64,000 nucleotides of DNA from the NCBI RefSeq assembly GCF_008728515.1, contig NC_044977.1, positions 192,375,987-192,439,986 of the forward strand, given 5' to 3'. Source of the stretch: Papio anubis (lineage: Eukaryota; Chordata; Mammalia; Primates; Cercopithecidae). The notes below the pieces were generated by a model. That model searched no databases, had not been told where the DNA came from, and saw nothing but the letters and a program-made list of their open reading frames with translations. Of the stretch, positions 35,758 to 47,880 are shown in pieces; within the stretch, counting starts at the first letter, position 1, and each line of letters starts with the position of its first letter. The translations under genes and the position numbers were made by a program.

Positions 35758-35865
35758 CAGCTTACAGCCCCGTTGGGAAGCTGCTGTGGCCATTACACTT
35801 CTGTCCCTCCAGTCCACTGTCAAGAAGTGAAAACCCAGGCAGAGCCAAAGGGGCAGCAACTCCAT
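35758..35865 (-). CDS. NRROS: NRROS, first coding exon (start codon and signal peptide, residues 1-36)
   Basis: This exon encodes residues 1-36, starting MELLPLWLCLGFHFL, a typical hydrophobic signal peptide, and ending CKL. The ATG has G at -3 and G at +4, a good initiation context. The exon ends in CTG followed by GTGAGT (35757-35752), and joining to the 30050 exon gives CKL-VGG, the junction expected for this family. Upstream, a pyrimidine-rich tract leads to CAG at 35881-35879, so the exon begins at 35878 with 13 untranslated bases. The open frame runs on to 35683, but those codons are intron. The exon is easily missed because it is 5.7 kb from the main exon. Confidence 0.95.
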
Positions 35866-35878
35866 CTCAAGGGCAGCC
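35866..35878 (-). other. NRROS: NRROS 5' UTR part of exon 2
   Basis: Thirteen bases lie between the exon 2 acceptor and the start codon. The acceptor tract (minus strand, about 35915-35879) is rich in C and T and ends CCACAG. Confidence 0.8.
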
Positions 35879-37849
35879 CTGTGGACGGAGAGCAGGGAAG
35901 AAGCAAGTCAGAGAAGGACATCCCAGGGGGCTGTTTGTATTCTCGGGAGAAAGAGCCAGTTCCAGTTCTATGTGGTCTTGGAGCTCGACGGAGCTCACAG
36001 CTCCACAGAGGTGCAGCCCACGGGTTACTCAAATACCTCCATGTAGCCAAGACTTCCAGCCTTTCACTGAAACTGTTGACAAGGACTCAATTTCATTTTG
36101 CCTCTACCCTTTGATGGATGGGTGGCTGAACACTAAACTTCACTGAGTCCAGCACAGAAGGGAGAAGCATAAGGCTTGAGTAACCAGGCCTCTGGTCACC
36201 TGGAGTTTCCCATATTTCGTAATTCTGCTGAAGTGTTCCTGCCTCCAGCTCCAATCGGCCTGATGCATCCCGTGAGCTCAGTAAGTCCTTGCTGAGTGAG
36301 TGAATGAACAATCGGAGAGTGGACTGAGACTGGAAACGGATTGGAGCCCCTGTCCCACAGAGTTACTACTCAGCTGCTGATGTGAGGCGGACCTCTTCGG
36401 TTAACTCATTTCACTATGACCCTTTGGAAAAAGAGGTTTGATGTTTTGCCTGGACAGGGGGAAAAATGGAGGGGAAAATGAAGAAGAAAACTTTGGATAG
36501 AATAAAGACGGTTAACGAAACGAGGTTGCCAGCCCTCTTGTCTGGCCGGTGCACACGGAACAGCGGTAATGAGGAGGCTCGAAGGCATACACACACCAGC
36601 AGAGATTCAGAACTAAGAGGAGCCAAAAAGGAAACGCAGTATACTCATCACATGTGCCAGGTGAACAAAGGCTCAGAGACACCACTGGAGGTTGTGGATG
36701 GCCTTAGCGGCAGGGCTGAGAGCAGCCCCCGAGCTCCCCGAGCTCCGATGAGTGAGCAGGGCAGACGCTCCCAGCAGTCAGGCTGCACCCACTGCTGCCC
36801 TGCTGGGGACCTGACGCCTGGTGCGTGCCCCCAGCTCTGCATTCTGCAGACCCAGCAGCAAGAGCCGGCCCCAGCATTCCGTCTGTCCCCTTCCTTGACA
36901 CCCACCTGAGGCCCAGTGTGTGCCCTCCCATCTTCTCCTGGGCCAGCGGCACCAGCTCATCCCACCTGCTCGCTCCAGCCACTCAGGGGCCTCCTCTTTC
37001 CTTTCTTCACATGTATTTAGGGATCCTGAAGGCTCATTTTACCTTCTTGATCAGATTTGAATGCCCACCAGTGCAAACAGACTAACTGAAGAGCTAAATG
37101 AAACCGAGTAAGCCAGCTTTCACTTCAGGCCAGGCCAACTCCCCTTACTACAGAGAGAATCTCCAATGCGGAATTCACCAGAACTTGCCAGACACTGGGA
37201 ATCCCCTTCCAGACCCACTTCTGCCTCTGCACCCACACAGGAATCACTACCCTGTGGCCGGCACAGGGGAGAGAGGGCAAAAGTAGAGCTGTGTGGGTTC
37301 CTGACCTCAGAATCCCCCAGCACCCTTCCCCGCCCCCACGCCCCGAAACCTGGGATCACATCACTGCCCACCATGAGATGAGGTTGCATAGTTTCAGATT
37401 TAGTAAATTACAGGGCATCATTTCAATGCTAGATACATCCTTATACCAACAAATTGCCTATCTGACATTCGAATTTCACTGGGCATCCTGAATTTTATTG
37501 AGGGAGATGTGGAGGTAAGAACCCTCCCTTCCTCCCTGCCCGCCTCTGTCAGGTGTGGGGTGGCACCCACTGCGGTGACTCCGATCTTTCTAGAACAGCC
37601 AGCCCTGTATATTGAAGAACTGAATCTAGATGTGTAAGGGGCAAGAGTGCAGGTCCTTCAGTGAGGAGGTAACCTTCAGACTGGAAGGCAAGACAGGCCT
37701 CGCGTCACACTCAGCAACGGCATTTTAATTTATGGGTCATCTAGAATTTTGCAAGTTTAAAACATATCCTCTCCTTCCTCCTAAACTCAGCCAACTGGCC
37801 CAGAAAAACTCTTGCTGTGGCCCTGGGTAGCTCCTTCTGGCAGGAAGCA

Positions 37850-38065
37850 GCAGGATATCATGGGAAGATCAGGGAATTTGGAACCAAGCAGACTAGAGTT
37901 TGAATTCCGCCTCTGTTGTTTGTTATTTGTCCTTCAGGAATTCAAAGTCTCCAAGACTCGGAGAATCCATCTACAAAATGGGAGTAACGATAACTATTCC
38001 AGAGTTGCATGAGAATAAACCAGTCTCATGTATGTGAAAGGGCTTCGTAGCTGCAAAGGTAGTAA
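37850..38065 (+). repeat. MIR-like remnant
   Basis: TAGAGTTTGAATTCCGCC and CCATCTACAAAATGGGAG are typical MIR phrases. Confidence 0.7.
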
Positions 38066-38580
38066 CACAATTATTAATTACGACTTGTGAGTTTCAAACA
38101 CCAGTGACTTGACTGAGTGCTGGTTGTTCCTGTGTAATCTCCACGGTAATTCAGCAGCTCCACAAAGTCTAAAATAAAGGCCTGAGTAATGTGGCTGGAA
38201 GGATGAATTACACCAACCAGATGTGTAAAAGGTATGCAGGAAGGTTCAATCAAAAACTACATTCATAAATTGCAGAGCAAGGCTAACTTTGGGCACAGAC
38301 GACTGTGCTGGCTTACAGCGGTTTGTCCCCAGAGCCATGCCTTCCCCTTCCCTGCTGCCCTCGGTGTGGCAGGGCTCTGACTTCTGAAGGCTCTGAATCT
38401 CGAACGCTGCTGTCACCTGGCCTCCAGCGGTTTAGTCAACGGAAGCCACTCCTGGAGGTCAGAGAGCAGAGGGCAGAAAGAGTCCAGAGTATTTCTCTCC
38501 CTTCCTCTCTGCCTTGGACACAGACATCCTAGAGTTTCTTCCGCTGACCCCAGGCTCTGGTGACACCACCTCCTCCTCTT

Positions 38581-38881
38581 TTTGTTTTTTGTGTTTTTGA
38601 GACAGAGTTTTGTTCTTGTTGCCCAGGTTGGAGTACAATGTTGCAATCCTGCCTCACTGCAACCTCCGCCTCCGGGGTTCAAGCGATTCTCCTGCCTCAG
38701 CCTCCCAAGTAGCTGGGATTACAGGCGCGTGCCACCACGCCTGGCTAATTTTTGTATTTTCAGTAGAGATGAGGTTTCACCTTGATGGCCAGGCTGGTCT
38801 TGAACTCATGACCTCAGGTGATCTACCAGCCTTGACCTCCCAAAGTGCTGAGATTGCAGGCGTGAGCCACGGTGCCTGGCC
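38581..38881 (-). mobile_element. Alu in NRROS intron 1
   Basis: Target duplication ACCTCCTCCTCT at about 38568-38579 and 38884-38895. Confidence 0.95.
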
Positions 38882-39783
38882 TACCTCCTCCTCTCATCCT
38901 CACCCTACCGAGTTAGGGTGAGGATAAGAAGCTTCCTGAAGCTGCTCGTCGCTGTGTTGACTGGGTATTTGCTGATTCGCCTTCTCAGCCTCTTCCATCA
39001 TGTGTTGCCACTTTCTTGCATTCAATATCCTCTGTTTTAAATAATCTGGGCAGTTTCTGTTTCCTGGTTGGACCTTGCCTGATACAATCATGTGAGAATG
39101 GCCATGACCCAGTGCTAAATTAGATGTAATGACTGTAAAGAAATAAAAGGCTTTCAAAATACTGACCACTGAGGTTGAGAAACCCTCTTCCTAGAGTGTG
39201 TAGCTGCAGAGAGCTTCCTCAGAGCCATAGCACTGCAGAGTCCAAGGTAAACAATCGGCTTGCCGTATCTCCCTGAGAAATTCCATGACTCATCCCCTGC
39301 GAGTACAGGACTTGCTTCCTCTCCCCCCACACATCCTCAGGGCTGAGGGCCACGCCACAGCGCCTGCAGCTGTAAGAGGGCATCTAAGCCAGCACGTGCC
39401 CAGCATCCCGGAACGGGTGGAAAGCCCAGGAGCTTCCCGAGGGGCTGCCAGCTGGTGAGTGTTCCGGGACCCTGAGTTGCCTGTGGCTCCTGTCTTGACA
39501 AGGTTTGGCCCATGTGGAACACTGCTGCATTCTAACTAGTTATGGAATGCTGTGAGTCTACTCCAGAACCAACCTTGTCTATGAAGATGTGGTGTTGCTT
39601 TTTAGGCAACATGGTTTTCAGCCTCCAGACCTGGTCATAGCAAGAAAGTGGTAAAAAGATTCATTCATAAAAACAACATGAACGGAGGTTGTATTCTGCA
39701 ACAAGAGAACACTGACAGTGAGGAAGAAGAACCTGCAGCTGCTGCAAAGAGTCTCCTTTGTTTTAGAAATTATGTTTCTTTGC

Positions 39784-39836
39784 GACCAGGTGCGGTGGCT
39801 CAAGCCTGTAATGCCAGCACTGTGGGAGGCTGAAGC
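39784..39836 (+). mobile_element. Alu 5' fragment
   Basis: Only the first 50 bases (CCAGGTGCGGTGGCTCAAGC to GGAGGCTGAAG). Confidence 0.85.
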
Positions 39837-40143
39837 ACTTACAGGGCACTTTCATGGTGTCCGTAATTTATGTAACCTACCTTCAAATGGCTCAGTAGAG
39901 ATGGTAAAGCAAAATATTACTACTCGGTAAATTTAGCATTGTACTTTCTTGTAAACTTTTCTGTAAGTTTTAAAGTACTCACATTTAAAAACAAGGAAAA
40001 TGAAATAAATGTTCCTGAAAACAGAGGTAAAATTATGGTAATCTTTGTCCCCATATTTCCAGGAATTACCAACGTATCTTTTTCAAACACTCTCCTCATA
40101 AAGGTGCTTAGAAAACATTTGTCATGTTAAAAATGGAAATACA

Positions 40144-40589
40144 GGCTGGGCACAGTGGCTCACACCTGTAATCCCGGCACTTTGGGAGTCCGAGGTGGGT
40201 GGATCACCTGAGATCAGGGGTTCGAGACCAGCCTGGCCAACATAGAGAAACCCCGTGTCTACTAAAAATACAAAAATTAGCCAGGTGGCTGGGCGCGGTG
40301 GCTCACGCTTGTAATCCCAGCACTTTGGGAGGCCAAGGTGGGTGGATCACCTGAGGTCAGGAGTTTGAGATCAGCCTGGCCAACATGGTGAAACCCCGTC
40401 CCTACTGAAAATATAAAAATTAGCCGGGCATAGTGGCAGGCACCTGTAATTCCGGCTACTTGGGAGGCTGAGCGAAGAGAATCACTTGAACCGGGGAGGC
40501 GGAGGTTTCCGTGAGCCAAGACCCTGCCATTGCACTGCAGCCTGGACAACGAAGTAGGAGTCCATCTCAAAAAATAAAAAAGAAAAAAA
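40144..40589 (+). mobile_element. Partial Alu followed by full Alu
   Basis: A left arm (40144-40286) ends AATTAGCCAGGT; a full Alu follows at 40287-40589. Confidence 0.92.
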
Positions 40590-40834
40590 CCGATTGGGAT
40601 CTTTGGTAAATTAATACATTCCTGTATTTTGAAAAAGTGAATATTCAAATGGTGGATGCATTAACAAGAACCTGAAATTGAGGACTGGAACAGCAAACAT
40701 TTAGAATTGTGATGTGTGAATTACAGCTTGTGATTTGCTTCTCTAGCTTTCTCTTAATAATGAATTTGTTAAAATATAGGCAATACAAAGGTTTTGAATT
40801 TTTTCCCCCCAAGAACTGTCTCACACCCTGCAGG

Positions 40835-41190
40835 TAGAACAGAAAATTGGCACGCTTTTTCTGAAGGACAATTTAGCACAATTTATCAAAGACCTTGAAA
40901 GTGTGGATTCTCTTTGATTCAATGTCTAGGAATTTATCCTAAGGAAATACAATGTACATAAAAATATTTTAAAAGGAGTATTCATTGTAACATTAGTAAT
41001 AATAACAAAGTGGAAACCATGAAAAGTCCAATAACGGGAGCACTGGCTGAATCACTTATGATGAAACTATACGACAGGAATGACGTGGTGTGATAAAAAA
41101 TGCTTTGGTAGCAATATATTGATTGACGCAGAAAGATGTTCATAATAAAATAATATTTTATATTTTATAATATTTAATATTTTATATTTC
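40835..41190 (+). mobile_element. Old L1 3' fragment
   Basis: AGGACAATTTAGCACAATTT, CTAGGAATTTATCCTAAGG and ATTCATTGTAACATTAG are diverged L1 phrases. An A/T-rich end follows. Confidence 0.75.
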
Positions 41191-41394
41191 TATAGGAGAG
41201 ACCCACATAACCTCTGCTGATGGGCACTCAGCCGCCTAACGCAGTAGCATCTAATTTCCCTTCAGCATCATGAGTTTGTTCCCGCTGGTCACTTCCGAGG
41301 GAGCGACCACCTGCCACCGCCCTTCTCGACACAAAGGAGCAGGTGGCATCTGTGTAGAGGAAGGGACCCTGGGCTGGGGAAGGAGACCTGGGCC

Positions 41395-41515
41395 CAAGTC
41401 TGGCTCCTTCACTCTGGTGGTGGCCGTGGAGGACGACACTTGCCTTGCTGACCTCACGGGGTTGTGTCAAGGCTGAATGAGATAGTGTGTGATGAAAGGC
41501 TCTGTCAGCGTGAGA
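41395..41515 (+). repeat. MIR-type remnant
   Basis: CCTCACGGGGTTGTGTCAAG then GGCTGAATGAGATAGTGTG. Its presence argues against the 242-codon minus-strand frame over it being coding. Confidence 0.6.
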
Positions 41516-42014
41516 GAATGTTTTGGACTCCAGTTCAGTGGGCGGGGGAACCCCACCTCCAAGTCCTCCAAGGCCCGTGGGAGAACACTCCCCCACTGGA
41601 GGGGGACAGACACTTTCTATAGTGAGACAAAGTGGTGCATTAATCAAAGGGAAAGTGGAGTTCTTCTGTGCAAACAGCGAGCTGGTGTTGAAGGAAATAC
41701 AGTGAAGGAGGAGCTTTCGTCCCTTCTCCCACCCCTGGGAGCTGCAGCGTGTGGACCCTAGGATGTCCAGGGGCAAAAGAGCACTCAGAGTCCAGGGTAG
41801 ACTGTTGGCCGGAACTATGGGTGATGACAGCGGCTTAGTGGCCACAGTGGAAAAACAATGAAAATACATCTCCCCATCTCGACTACTTGGTTTCCCTGAG
41901 AACCTGTACAGCTGAAGAATGAAATGACACGGATTCCTGACAAGAGGCCAATTCAAAGGTCAACTCAGTGCTGTTCAAGGTCTGCATAATGGCTCCCAGA
42001 TTCTGTCCGGGCTC

Positions 42015-42240
42015 CTCACTGTGACAGCTCACGCTTATCGAGTGCTCACCTTGGAACATGGCTGTACCAGGTGCTTTACGTATAATTCCCACAAAAATCC
42101 TAGCAGGTAAATGTTGTCATCCCCATTTCATACTTGGTCAATGGAGGCTCACATAGGTTTAGGCCGTATAGCTAGAGAATGTTAGAGCCAAAATTCAGAC
42201 CCAGGTCTGTGACTTCTGCATCAACTCAACCTCAATACCG
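42015..42240 (+). repeat. MIR
   Basis: TATCGAGTGCTCACCTTGG, CCAGGTGCTTTACGTATAA, CAAAATTCAGACCCAGGTC. Confidence 0.85.
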
Positions 42241-42604
42241 CAAGCCCCAGCCACCCTGGGATGCCTGCAATCCTTGACTAAATCACGCATGCCCACATAC
42301 TCTTTCCTCTGTGGGAAAGGCTCCTTCGCTGGTCTCGTTCACCTACAAAGCTCTTATTCATCCTGCCAGGCTCAGTGCTGGTATCACCTCCTCATCACAA
42401 ACGAATAGTTCAGTGGAGCAATAGCCTGGTAATTCATGTGACAGTGTATTTCAGGTAGTTACTGTTCCAATGGAAGTTTTCTAATTTCTTATTATTTGGT
42501 TTTTATAACAAGGAATGTGAACAGTTACTAGGTACTGTTAGTCATTTAGCTTTTCCCCAACAACATACTATCCATCTATCTATCCTTCTGTCCATCTTTC
42601 TTTC

Positions 42605-42768
42605 TTCTTCTTTTTTTAGAGGTCTCGCTATGTTGCCCAGGCTGGAGTGCAGTAGTTATTCACAGACGGGATTGTAGCACACTACAGCTGCAAGCTCCTG
42701 GCCTCAAGTAGTCCTCCCACCTAAGGCTACCGAGTAGCTGGGGCTACAGGCACACAGCACCACCCATG
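42605..42768 (-). mobile_element. Old partial Alu
   Basis: AGAGGTCTCGCTATGTTGCC is monomer or AluJ-like; a young Alu follows at 42786. Confidence 0.85.
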
Positions 42769-42785
42769 CTGCATTTCTTTCTTTC

Positions 42786-43090
42786 TTTTTTTTTGAGACA
42801 GAGTCTCACTCTGTCACCAGGCTGGAGTGCAATGGCACAATCTCTGCTCACTGCGACCTCCACCTCTGGGATTCGAGAGATTCTCCTGCCTCAGCCTCCT
42901 GAGTAGCTGGGATCACAGGCACCAGATCACCACAGATCACCATCACACCTGGCTAATTTTTGTATTTTTAGTAGAGACAGGGTTTCACCATGTTGGCCAG
43001 ATTGGTCTCAAACTCCTGACCTCAGGCGATCTGCCTGCCCTGGCCTCCCAAAGTGCTGGGATTGCAGGCGTGAACCACTATGCCCGGCCT
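42786..43090 (-). mobile_element. Alu with duplicated word
   Basis: CAGATCACCACAGATCACCA near 42923 is a small tandem duplication. Confidence 0.94.
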
Positions 43091-43174
43091 CATTGTGCAT
43101 TTTGAAGTACATTGCAGTCACTGATATACTTTCCTCTAAATATTTCAGAATGCATATCAAGTGATTTAACTTTT

Positions 43175-43305
43175 CTTTTGTTTTTTGAGACAAGGTCTCG
43201 CTCTGTTACCCAGGCTAGAGTGCAGTGGCGTAAACTTGGCTCACTGCAACCTCCGCCTCTGGGATTTGAGCGATTCTCCTGCCTCAGCCTCCTGAGTAGC
43301 TGTGC
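43175..43305 (-). mobile_element. Truncated Alu
   Basis: Stops at GAGTAGCTGTGCCAC. Confidence 0.9.
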
Positions 43306-44344
43306 CACGCGGTGCCTGATATTCTGAACAGCGCCCCTGAGTAGATCATGGGACCATGGCCTTCTGTGGAGGCGAAGCAAGATGGGGGCTGCCAGAGGCC
43401 TTCTAAAGGAGGCAGAGAGCCTAGAAGAAAACTGGGGATTTGGAAGGAGATGAGAAGCCAAATGGAAGCATCAGTTTAAGGACCTGAGGAAGGGCCCAAT
43501 GACCTAGAACAAGAGAAAGGCCACTGGGGGAGGCCTGTGAGGAGGTCTCAGGGCGCCAGGCTGGCTAGTGACCGGGAGGCCACTAACTTGCTGAAGTTGA
43601 AGGAGGTGGTCCAGGGCCAGGCAGGGAAAGCCCCACTCCCCACTGACCCTGCAGGGCCAAGGGAAAAGGCTCAGCCCTGGTGTCTGAGGACCACGGAGGG
43701 GAGACACTGGAAGGGCAGAAGAGATCTCAGGGATCAGGGCTGGACCAGGAGAGGAGTGAATGACAGGAGGAGGATCAGCAGGAGTCCGTGTCCAGTTGAC
43801 ATCTCAAATGGAGTGACATGAGCTTAGGAGAACACGATGTGTACCCCAGGGTGAGCCCCTGCCAGGCACTGTGGGTGTGGGGCTGCCTCAGACACTCAGG
43901 TCCTGCTTGAGAATAGACAGGTGAAAAGACGGAGCCTTACGTGCTCTCTCCTGGGAGAAATCCCTCTTTCTTGGAGGTGGCTGCAGAAAGTTGTTTGGTG
44001 CACATGGCGCAGCATCTGCCTTAGGCAACCTTTTGGGTTGGGGCTGGAGGAGGGGAGCCCCTGTGACCTCACCAGGCTTTGCGGCCGCATGGAGCCCATC
44101 CAGTACCAGCCGCTCCTCGCGCCCAGCTCGTGGGTGAGGACCATGACAAGGTTCCACTTCCTTCTTTCTTCACTCTGTTCAGTCTAAAATCCCTCAGGCA
44201 TTAAAGTCAGAAATGGCACATTGGTTTGGTCTCAGCACCTGACTCCGTTCGCTCTGGAAATTGGTTGGTTTCGCCTACTCACATTCATTTCTCCTTCTGG
44301 TAACAACTCCTCAATTCCCCTTTGAGAAAATCACCCCTTTCTTT

Positions 44345-44800
44345 CCTTTTTTTCTTTAGAAAATGTTTAATTGTAGTAAAATACACAAAACATGAAAGCG
44401 ATTATCTTTTTTTTTGAGATGGAGTTTTGCTCTTGTCGCTTAGGCTGGAGTGCAGTGGCGTGATCTCGGCTCACTGCAACCTCAGCCTCCAAGGTTCAAG
44501 CGATTCTCCTGCCTCAGCCTCCTGAGTGGCTGGGATTACAGGCGTGCACCACCATGCCCGGCTAATTTTTGTATTTTTAGTAGAGATGGGGTTTCACCAT
44601 GTTGGCCAGGCTGGTCTCGAACTCCTGACCTCAGGTGATCTGCCCGCCTCGGCCTCCCAAAGTGCTGGGATTACAGGGGTGAGCCACCGCGCCTGGCCGA
44701 AAGTGATCATCTTAACCGTTTTTAGGTGTCCAACTCAGTAGTGTTAAGTACACTCACACTGTTGTGCAACCAACCCCCTTCCTTTCTTAAAAAGTCTGTG
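44345..44800 (-). mobile_element. L1 3' UTR remnant split by an Alu
   Basis: TAGTAAAATACACAAAACATG (left) and GTGTTAAGTACACTCACAC then GTTGTGCAACCAACC (right) are adjacent phrases of an old L1 tail. Confidence 0.8.
44408..44698 (-). mobile_element. Alu
   Basis: Flanked by GAAAGCGATTATC and GAAAGTGATCATC, a diverged target duplication. Confidence 0.95.
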
Positions 44801-45200
44801 TATGTTGGGGTCTGATCCCAACTTCTGGTTCCAGGGTGGGGCCTATGAATAAGGTTGGGCCCGTGAGAGCAACTCCATTTTCCTAACACAGGCTCATCAT
44901 AAAAGCCAAGCCCATGAGACTCAATCCAAGGGCAGCTGCTAGAACTCATGGAAAGGAGACTTGCTCTTTCTGTTTCAGAGGCCAGACCAGTGGGGATATA
45001 GTTGGAGCTGCAGGCAGCCATCTTTGCCACCAGCTCCAGGACTTGCCTGGTAATGAGGCCCACAGAGAGGAAGGCAAAGCTGAGGAATGGAGACAGAGGG
45101 ATTCCTGGCAACGCTGTTTGAGCATTTGGACCCAGCCATGCCTGAAACTATTGCCCATATAATTTTCAGTTATTTGAAACAATAAATCCTTTTTTTTTCT
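44800..45200 (+). repeat. Probable old LTR or medium-reiteration repeat
   Basis: Ends TTTGAAACAATAAATCC, a polyadenylation-like end seen in old LTRs. The family is not assigned. Confidence 0.4.
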
Positions 45201-45965
45201 TTTTTCCGAAGCATATTTGAGTTGGTTTTTTGTCATTTGCAGCCAAACCAGTCTAAGAATCTGATCCTTGAACTCGGGTTTATCGTTGCATGTGAGGCTT
45301 ATAAGATCCAAGCACTGATGTCCTTTTTCCTTCACCTCTCTGAGCTTTCAGAAATAATCACCTAACCTAGCCCTGAGCCTCATCACAGACTGACCACATG
45401 ACATTTGTTTCATGATGAAGTTGAGAAAAATGGTGTGGGAGGAAAGTGAGTACAATAAACAAGTTCTACCAAAAGCAAAAAAAATGATGTTTGTCACTGA
45501 TGTGTAATGACACCTCAACAAGCATCGGTGAGTGCAGACACCTGTAAGTATGTTATAGACACAGCATGTCCTAAGAAAGACGGTGCTTTCAGTCATGGTT
45601 GGAAGTCCACCCTCCCCTAACTTCTGAGGCTCTGAAACGGACCTGAGCATGATGTGAGGCACAGTCATTGTCCGTACGAGAGTCTGCGCACACTTTGCAG
45701 TGTGGACGCACACCGCAGCCAGAATGCAGGTTGTCATCAGTACTAGCATCTCTCTTCCAAAAGAGTCAAGACCAGAGACAGAAAGGTCAATGTATTCTTA
45801 ATGTCCATAACAAAGATACTAGGCGTCTACTCTCTGCTTTGGAGCCTACCAACTTATGTCTCTTTATCAAAGAGCAGGATCTCTTGGATGATGAATTTTA
45901 AAACTATGAGAGATTATGTTTACATGTGTTTTCATGAAGTTCCCATGAGGGTACTCATTACATGA

Positions 45966-46262
45966 AAGCTGGGTGTGGTGACTCATGCTCACACTCCCGG
46001 CACTTTGGGAGGCCAAGGCAGGAGGATTGCTTGAGCCCAGGAGTTCGAGACCAGCCTGGGCAACATAGCAAGATCCTGTCTCTACAAAAAAAATTTTTTA
46101 AGTTAGCTGGAATGGCAGCGTGCACCTGTTGTCCTAGCTACTCAGGTGGCTGAAGCAGGAGGATCATTTGAGCCCAAGAGTTTCAGCCTGCAGTGATCTG
46201 TGATCGTGCCACCATACTCCAGTCTGGGCCACAGAGCAAGAGCCTGTCTCTAAAAATAAATA
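45966..46262 (+). mobile_element. Alu, old
   Basis: GCTGGGTGTGGTGACTCATG start; diverged right arm. Confidence 0.92.
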
Positions 46263-47204
46263 ATCTTTTTTTTAAAGTGCCTTCTTTGTGAAGCTGAGTT
46301 ATTATTATTATTTTTTAAACCTAAAGGCAGGAGTTAAGGTTTTTTCCTGGGCCCATGATTCTATAATCTTTAGGAACTATCAGGCATACACATACAAACC
46401 TGAGGGGTGTGTGAGGAGAATAAATATGTATTGTATGTAAAGCCCAGCAACCCCCCAGCATCCACAGGAACAGTCTGTGTGTCACAGCCAGCAGGGAAGG
46501 AGCACACAGGAAAGCACGGAGGGCCAGCTCCACAGACTCTGAGTGTTTCTAGCATCCAGACTCCTAACAGGCTGTACCCATCATGAAGAAGCCTCCAGTG
46601 GGGTCCCCTCAGCCCCTCCGGAAGCACAGCAGCCCCGACCAGCCCCGTCCTGAGGCTCCATTCTTAGGACCCTGACCTGGCCCCCTCCAGTCCCAGCCAC
46701 CAACTGGCACGTGTTCGCCTTGTCTCAGAGGCAGCACAAAGCCACACCAGTGGCTCCTTACTTCTTTCCGTCTAGCTCCTGGGTACCTGGGGAAGTATGC
46801 TGACCCCTTCAGAAGCCGACCCACATGGAGAGGCCACGAGGGCCACCGAGGAGCATCCCAGTCTGAGTCGCCCTCCTCTTAGTTTCCCTCTGATAAGCCA
46901 TGGATCTAAGGCTAGGCTAGGATCCAAGTCACAGAGCCCCAGTGGATCTCCCAAGGACAAACTGTCTGTGGGGGAAGGGGCTTTGCACATCTTCACAGCT
47001 GTATCCCCAGGGCCTTGGACAGGCCTGGCACATGGACGGAATCTGTGAACAGGTGTAGCTGTTAACCAGCCTTAGCGTCTTCATCTATGAAACAGTGGTT
47101 CTCAGTCCACGTTGTGGGACAGGAAAGGAGAGCCCAGCGCTCAGCATGCTGAGTGTGCACAGAGCCGTCCCATCATATCCAGTCGCCCAGTCCAGGGAGG
47201 GAGC

Positions 47205-47337
47205 ATGGCTGTTCCCATTTTGCAGATGAGAAAACTGAGGCTCGGAAACCTTCACTGTCTGCTCACACGCTCCCTACAGAGCCAGGACTCAAACCCACGT
47301 CTGAGTCTGAAGCCCTGGTGGTTTCCACTACACCGCG
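47205..47337 (+). repeat. MIR at the edge of the NRROS CpG region
   Basis: TGCAGATGAGAAAACTGAGG and ACTCAAACCCACGTCTGAG; it supplies part of the plus-strand open frame there. Confidence 0.85.
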
Positions 47338-47339
47338 CC

Positions 47340-47880
47340 AGCTTTTCAGCTCTAAGCGCTCCTGGAGGGAGGCATTTCCACCTCCACCCAGAGCCGCGGC
47401 CCCCACGCCCAGCACAGAAGCGCGGCGCCTGGATGCAGCAAGCCACAGCTTCCTCCTCAGCCCTGAGCTGCGGGCCACGGACCTGACCTCCTACCGCCCA
47501 ACCTCGCTCGAGCTCGCCCACCTGGAGAAGTCCCCCGGGGACGCCCCCACGCAGGAAATACTCACGGCTCCCGCAGGCGCAGGCGGCTCCGCGGGGCGCA
47601 TCCTCTCCGGGGCTCCGGCCTCCTCGAGAGCAGCCGAACGCGGGGCTGGGCTCCCTCCTTTCTGTGGGGCATCAGATTATTTTAGCACCAGCGGAAGGAA
47701 CAGACGGAAACTGAAGTCACATGGAGAGCGGGCTGCCGGGCGACTCGGCACAGGCTCACTCAGACCGGGCTGCGCAGAGGGAACTGCAGCGCGGGGTGCG
47801 GGGGATGGGCGGGCTGCCGGGAGCTGGGCCGACACCTGCACCTGCCGGCCTGGTGGCCAAGCAGCGGGGATGTGTAAATG
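47340..47880. promoter_or_regulatory. NRROS: CpG-rich promoter region of NRROS
   Basis: GC content and CpG density rise sharply here against the surrounding DNA. Just upstream of the proposed exon 1, read on the plus strand, 47691-47720 carries GCGGAAGGAA (ETS/PU.1-type core) and GGAAACTGAAGT, which matches the ISRE pattern GAAANNGAAA at nine of ten positions. Adjacent ETS and IRF sites fit a gene expressed in myeloid cells, but binding is inferred. A plus-strand open frame across this region is probably a by-product of GC richness. Confidence 0.6.
47566..47650 (-). other. NRROS: Proposed NRROS non-coding exon 1
   Basis: On the minus strand this CpG-rich segment ends GCGGGAGCC followed by GTGAGTAT, a near-consensus splice donor. 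A weak TATA-like CTAAAATAATC (47685-47675) lies about 30 bases upstream of the estimated start at 47650. The start is a guess from that spacing. The distance from exon 2 (11.7 kb) suits the roughly 20-kb gene size I recall for human NRROS. Confidence 0.5.

Larger units (their letters stand above)
35879..47565 (-). other. NRROS: NRROS intron 1 (proposed)
   Basis: The intron is defined by the exon 2 acceptor and the proposed exon 1 donor. It has fewer Alus than the flanks; long Alu-free stretches are 35879-38580, 38882-40143, 40590-42604, 43305-44407 and 46263-47565. These hold MIR, L1 and L2 remnants. The open frames in it have no recognisable domains and overlap old repeats in part. Confidence 0.6.
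27815..47650 (-). other. NRROS: NRROS gene locus (proposed transcript span)
   Basis: The proposed gene has three exons on the minus strand: exon 1 about 47650-47566 (non-coding), exon 2 35878-35758, and exon 3 from 30050 to a poly(A) site near 27815. The exon 2 and 3 splice sites are read directly: acceptor CAG at 35881-35879, donor GTGAGT at 35757-35752, acceptor CAG at 30053-30051. The exon 1 donor GTGAGTAT at 47565-47558 is canonical, but its use is inferred from position and CpG context. The joined coding sequence is 692 codons plus stop with no frame break, the length I know for human NRROS. Gene ends are estimates; no transcript evidence is available here. Confidence 0.85.

Noticed and set aside
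41228..41956. 242-codon open frame on the minus strand inside NRROS intron 1
   Set aside because: No recognisable domain or initiation context, and it overlaps a MIR-type remnant (41395-41515), so it is most likely a chance frame.
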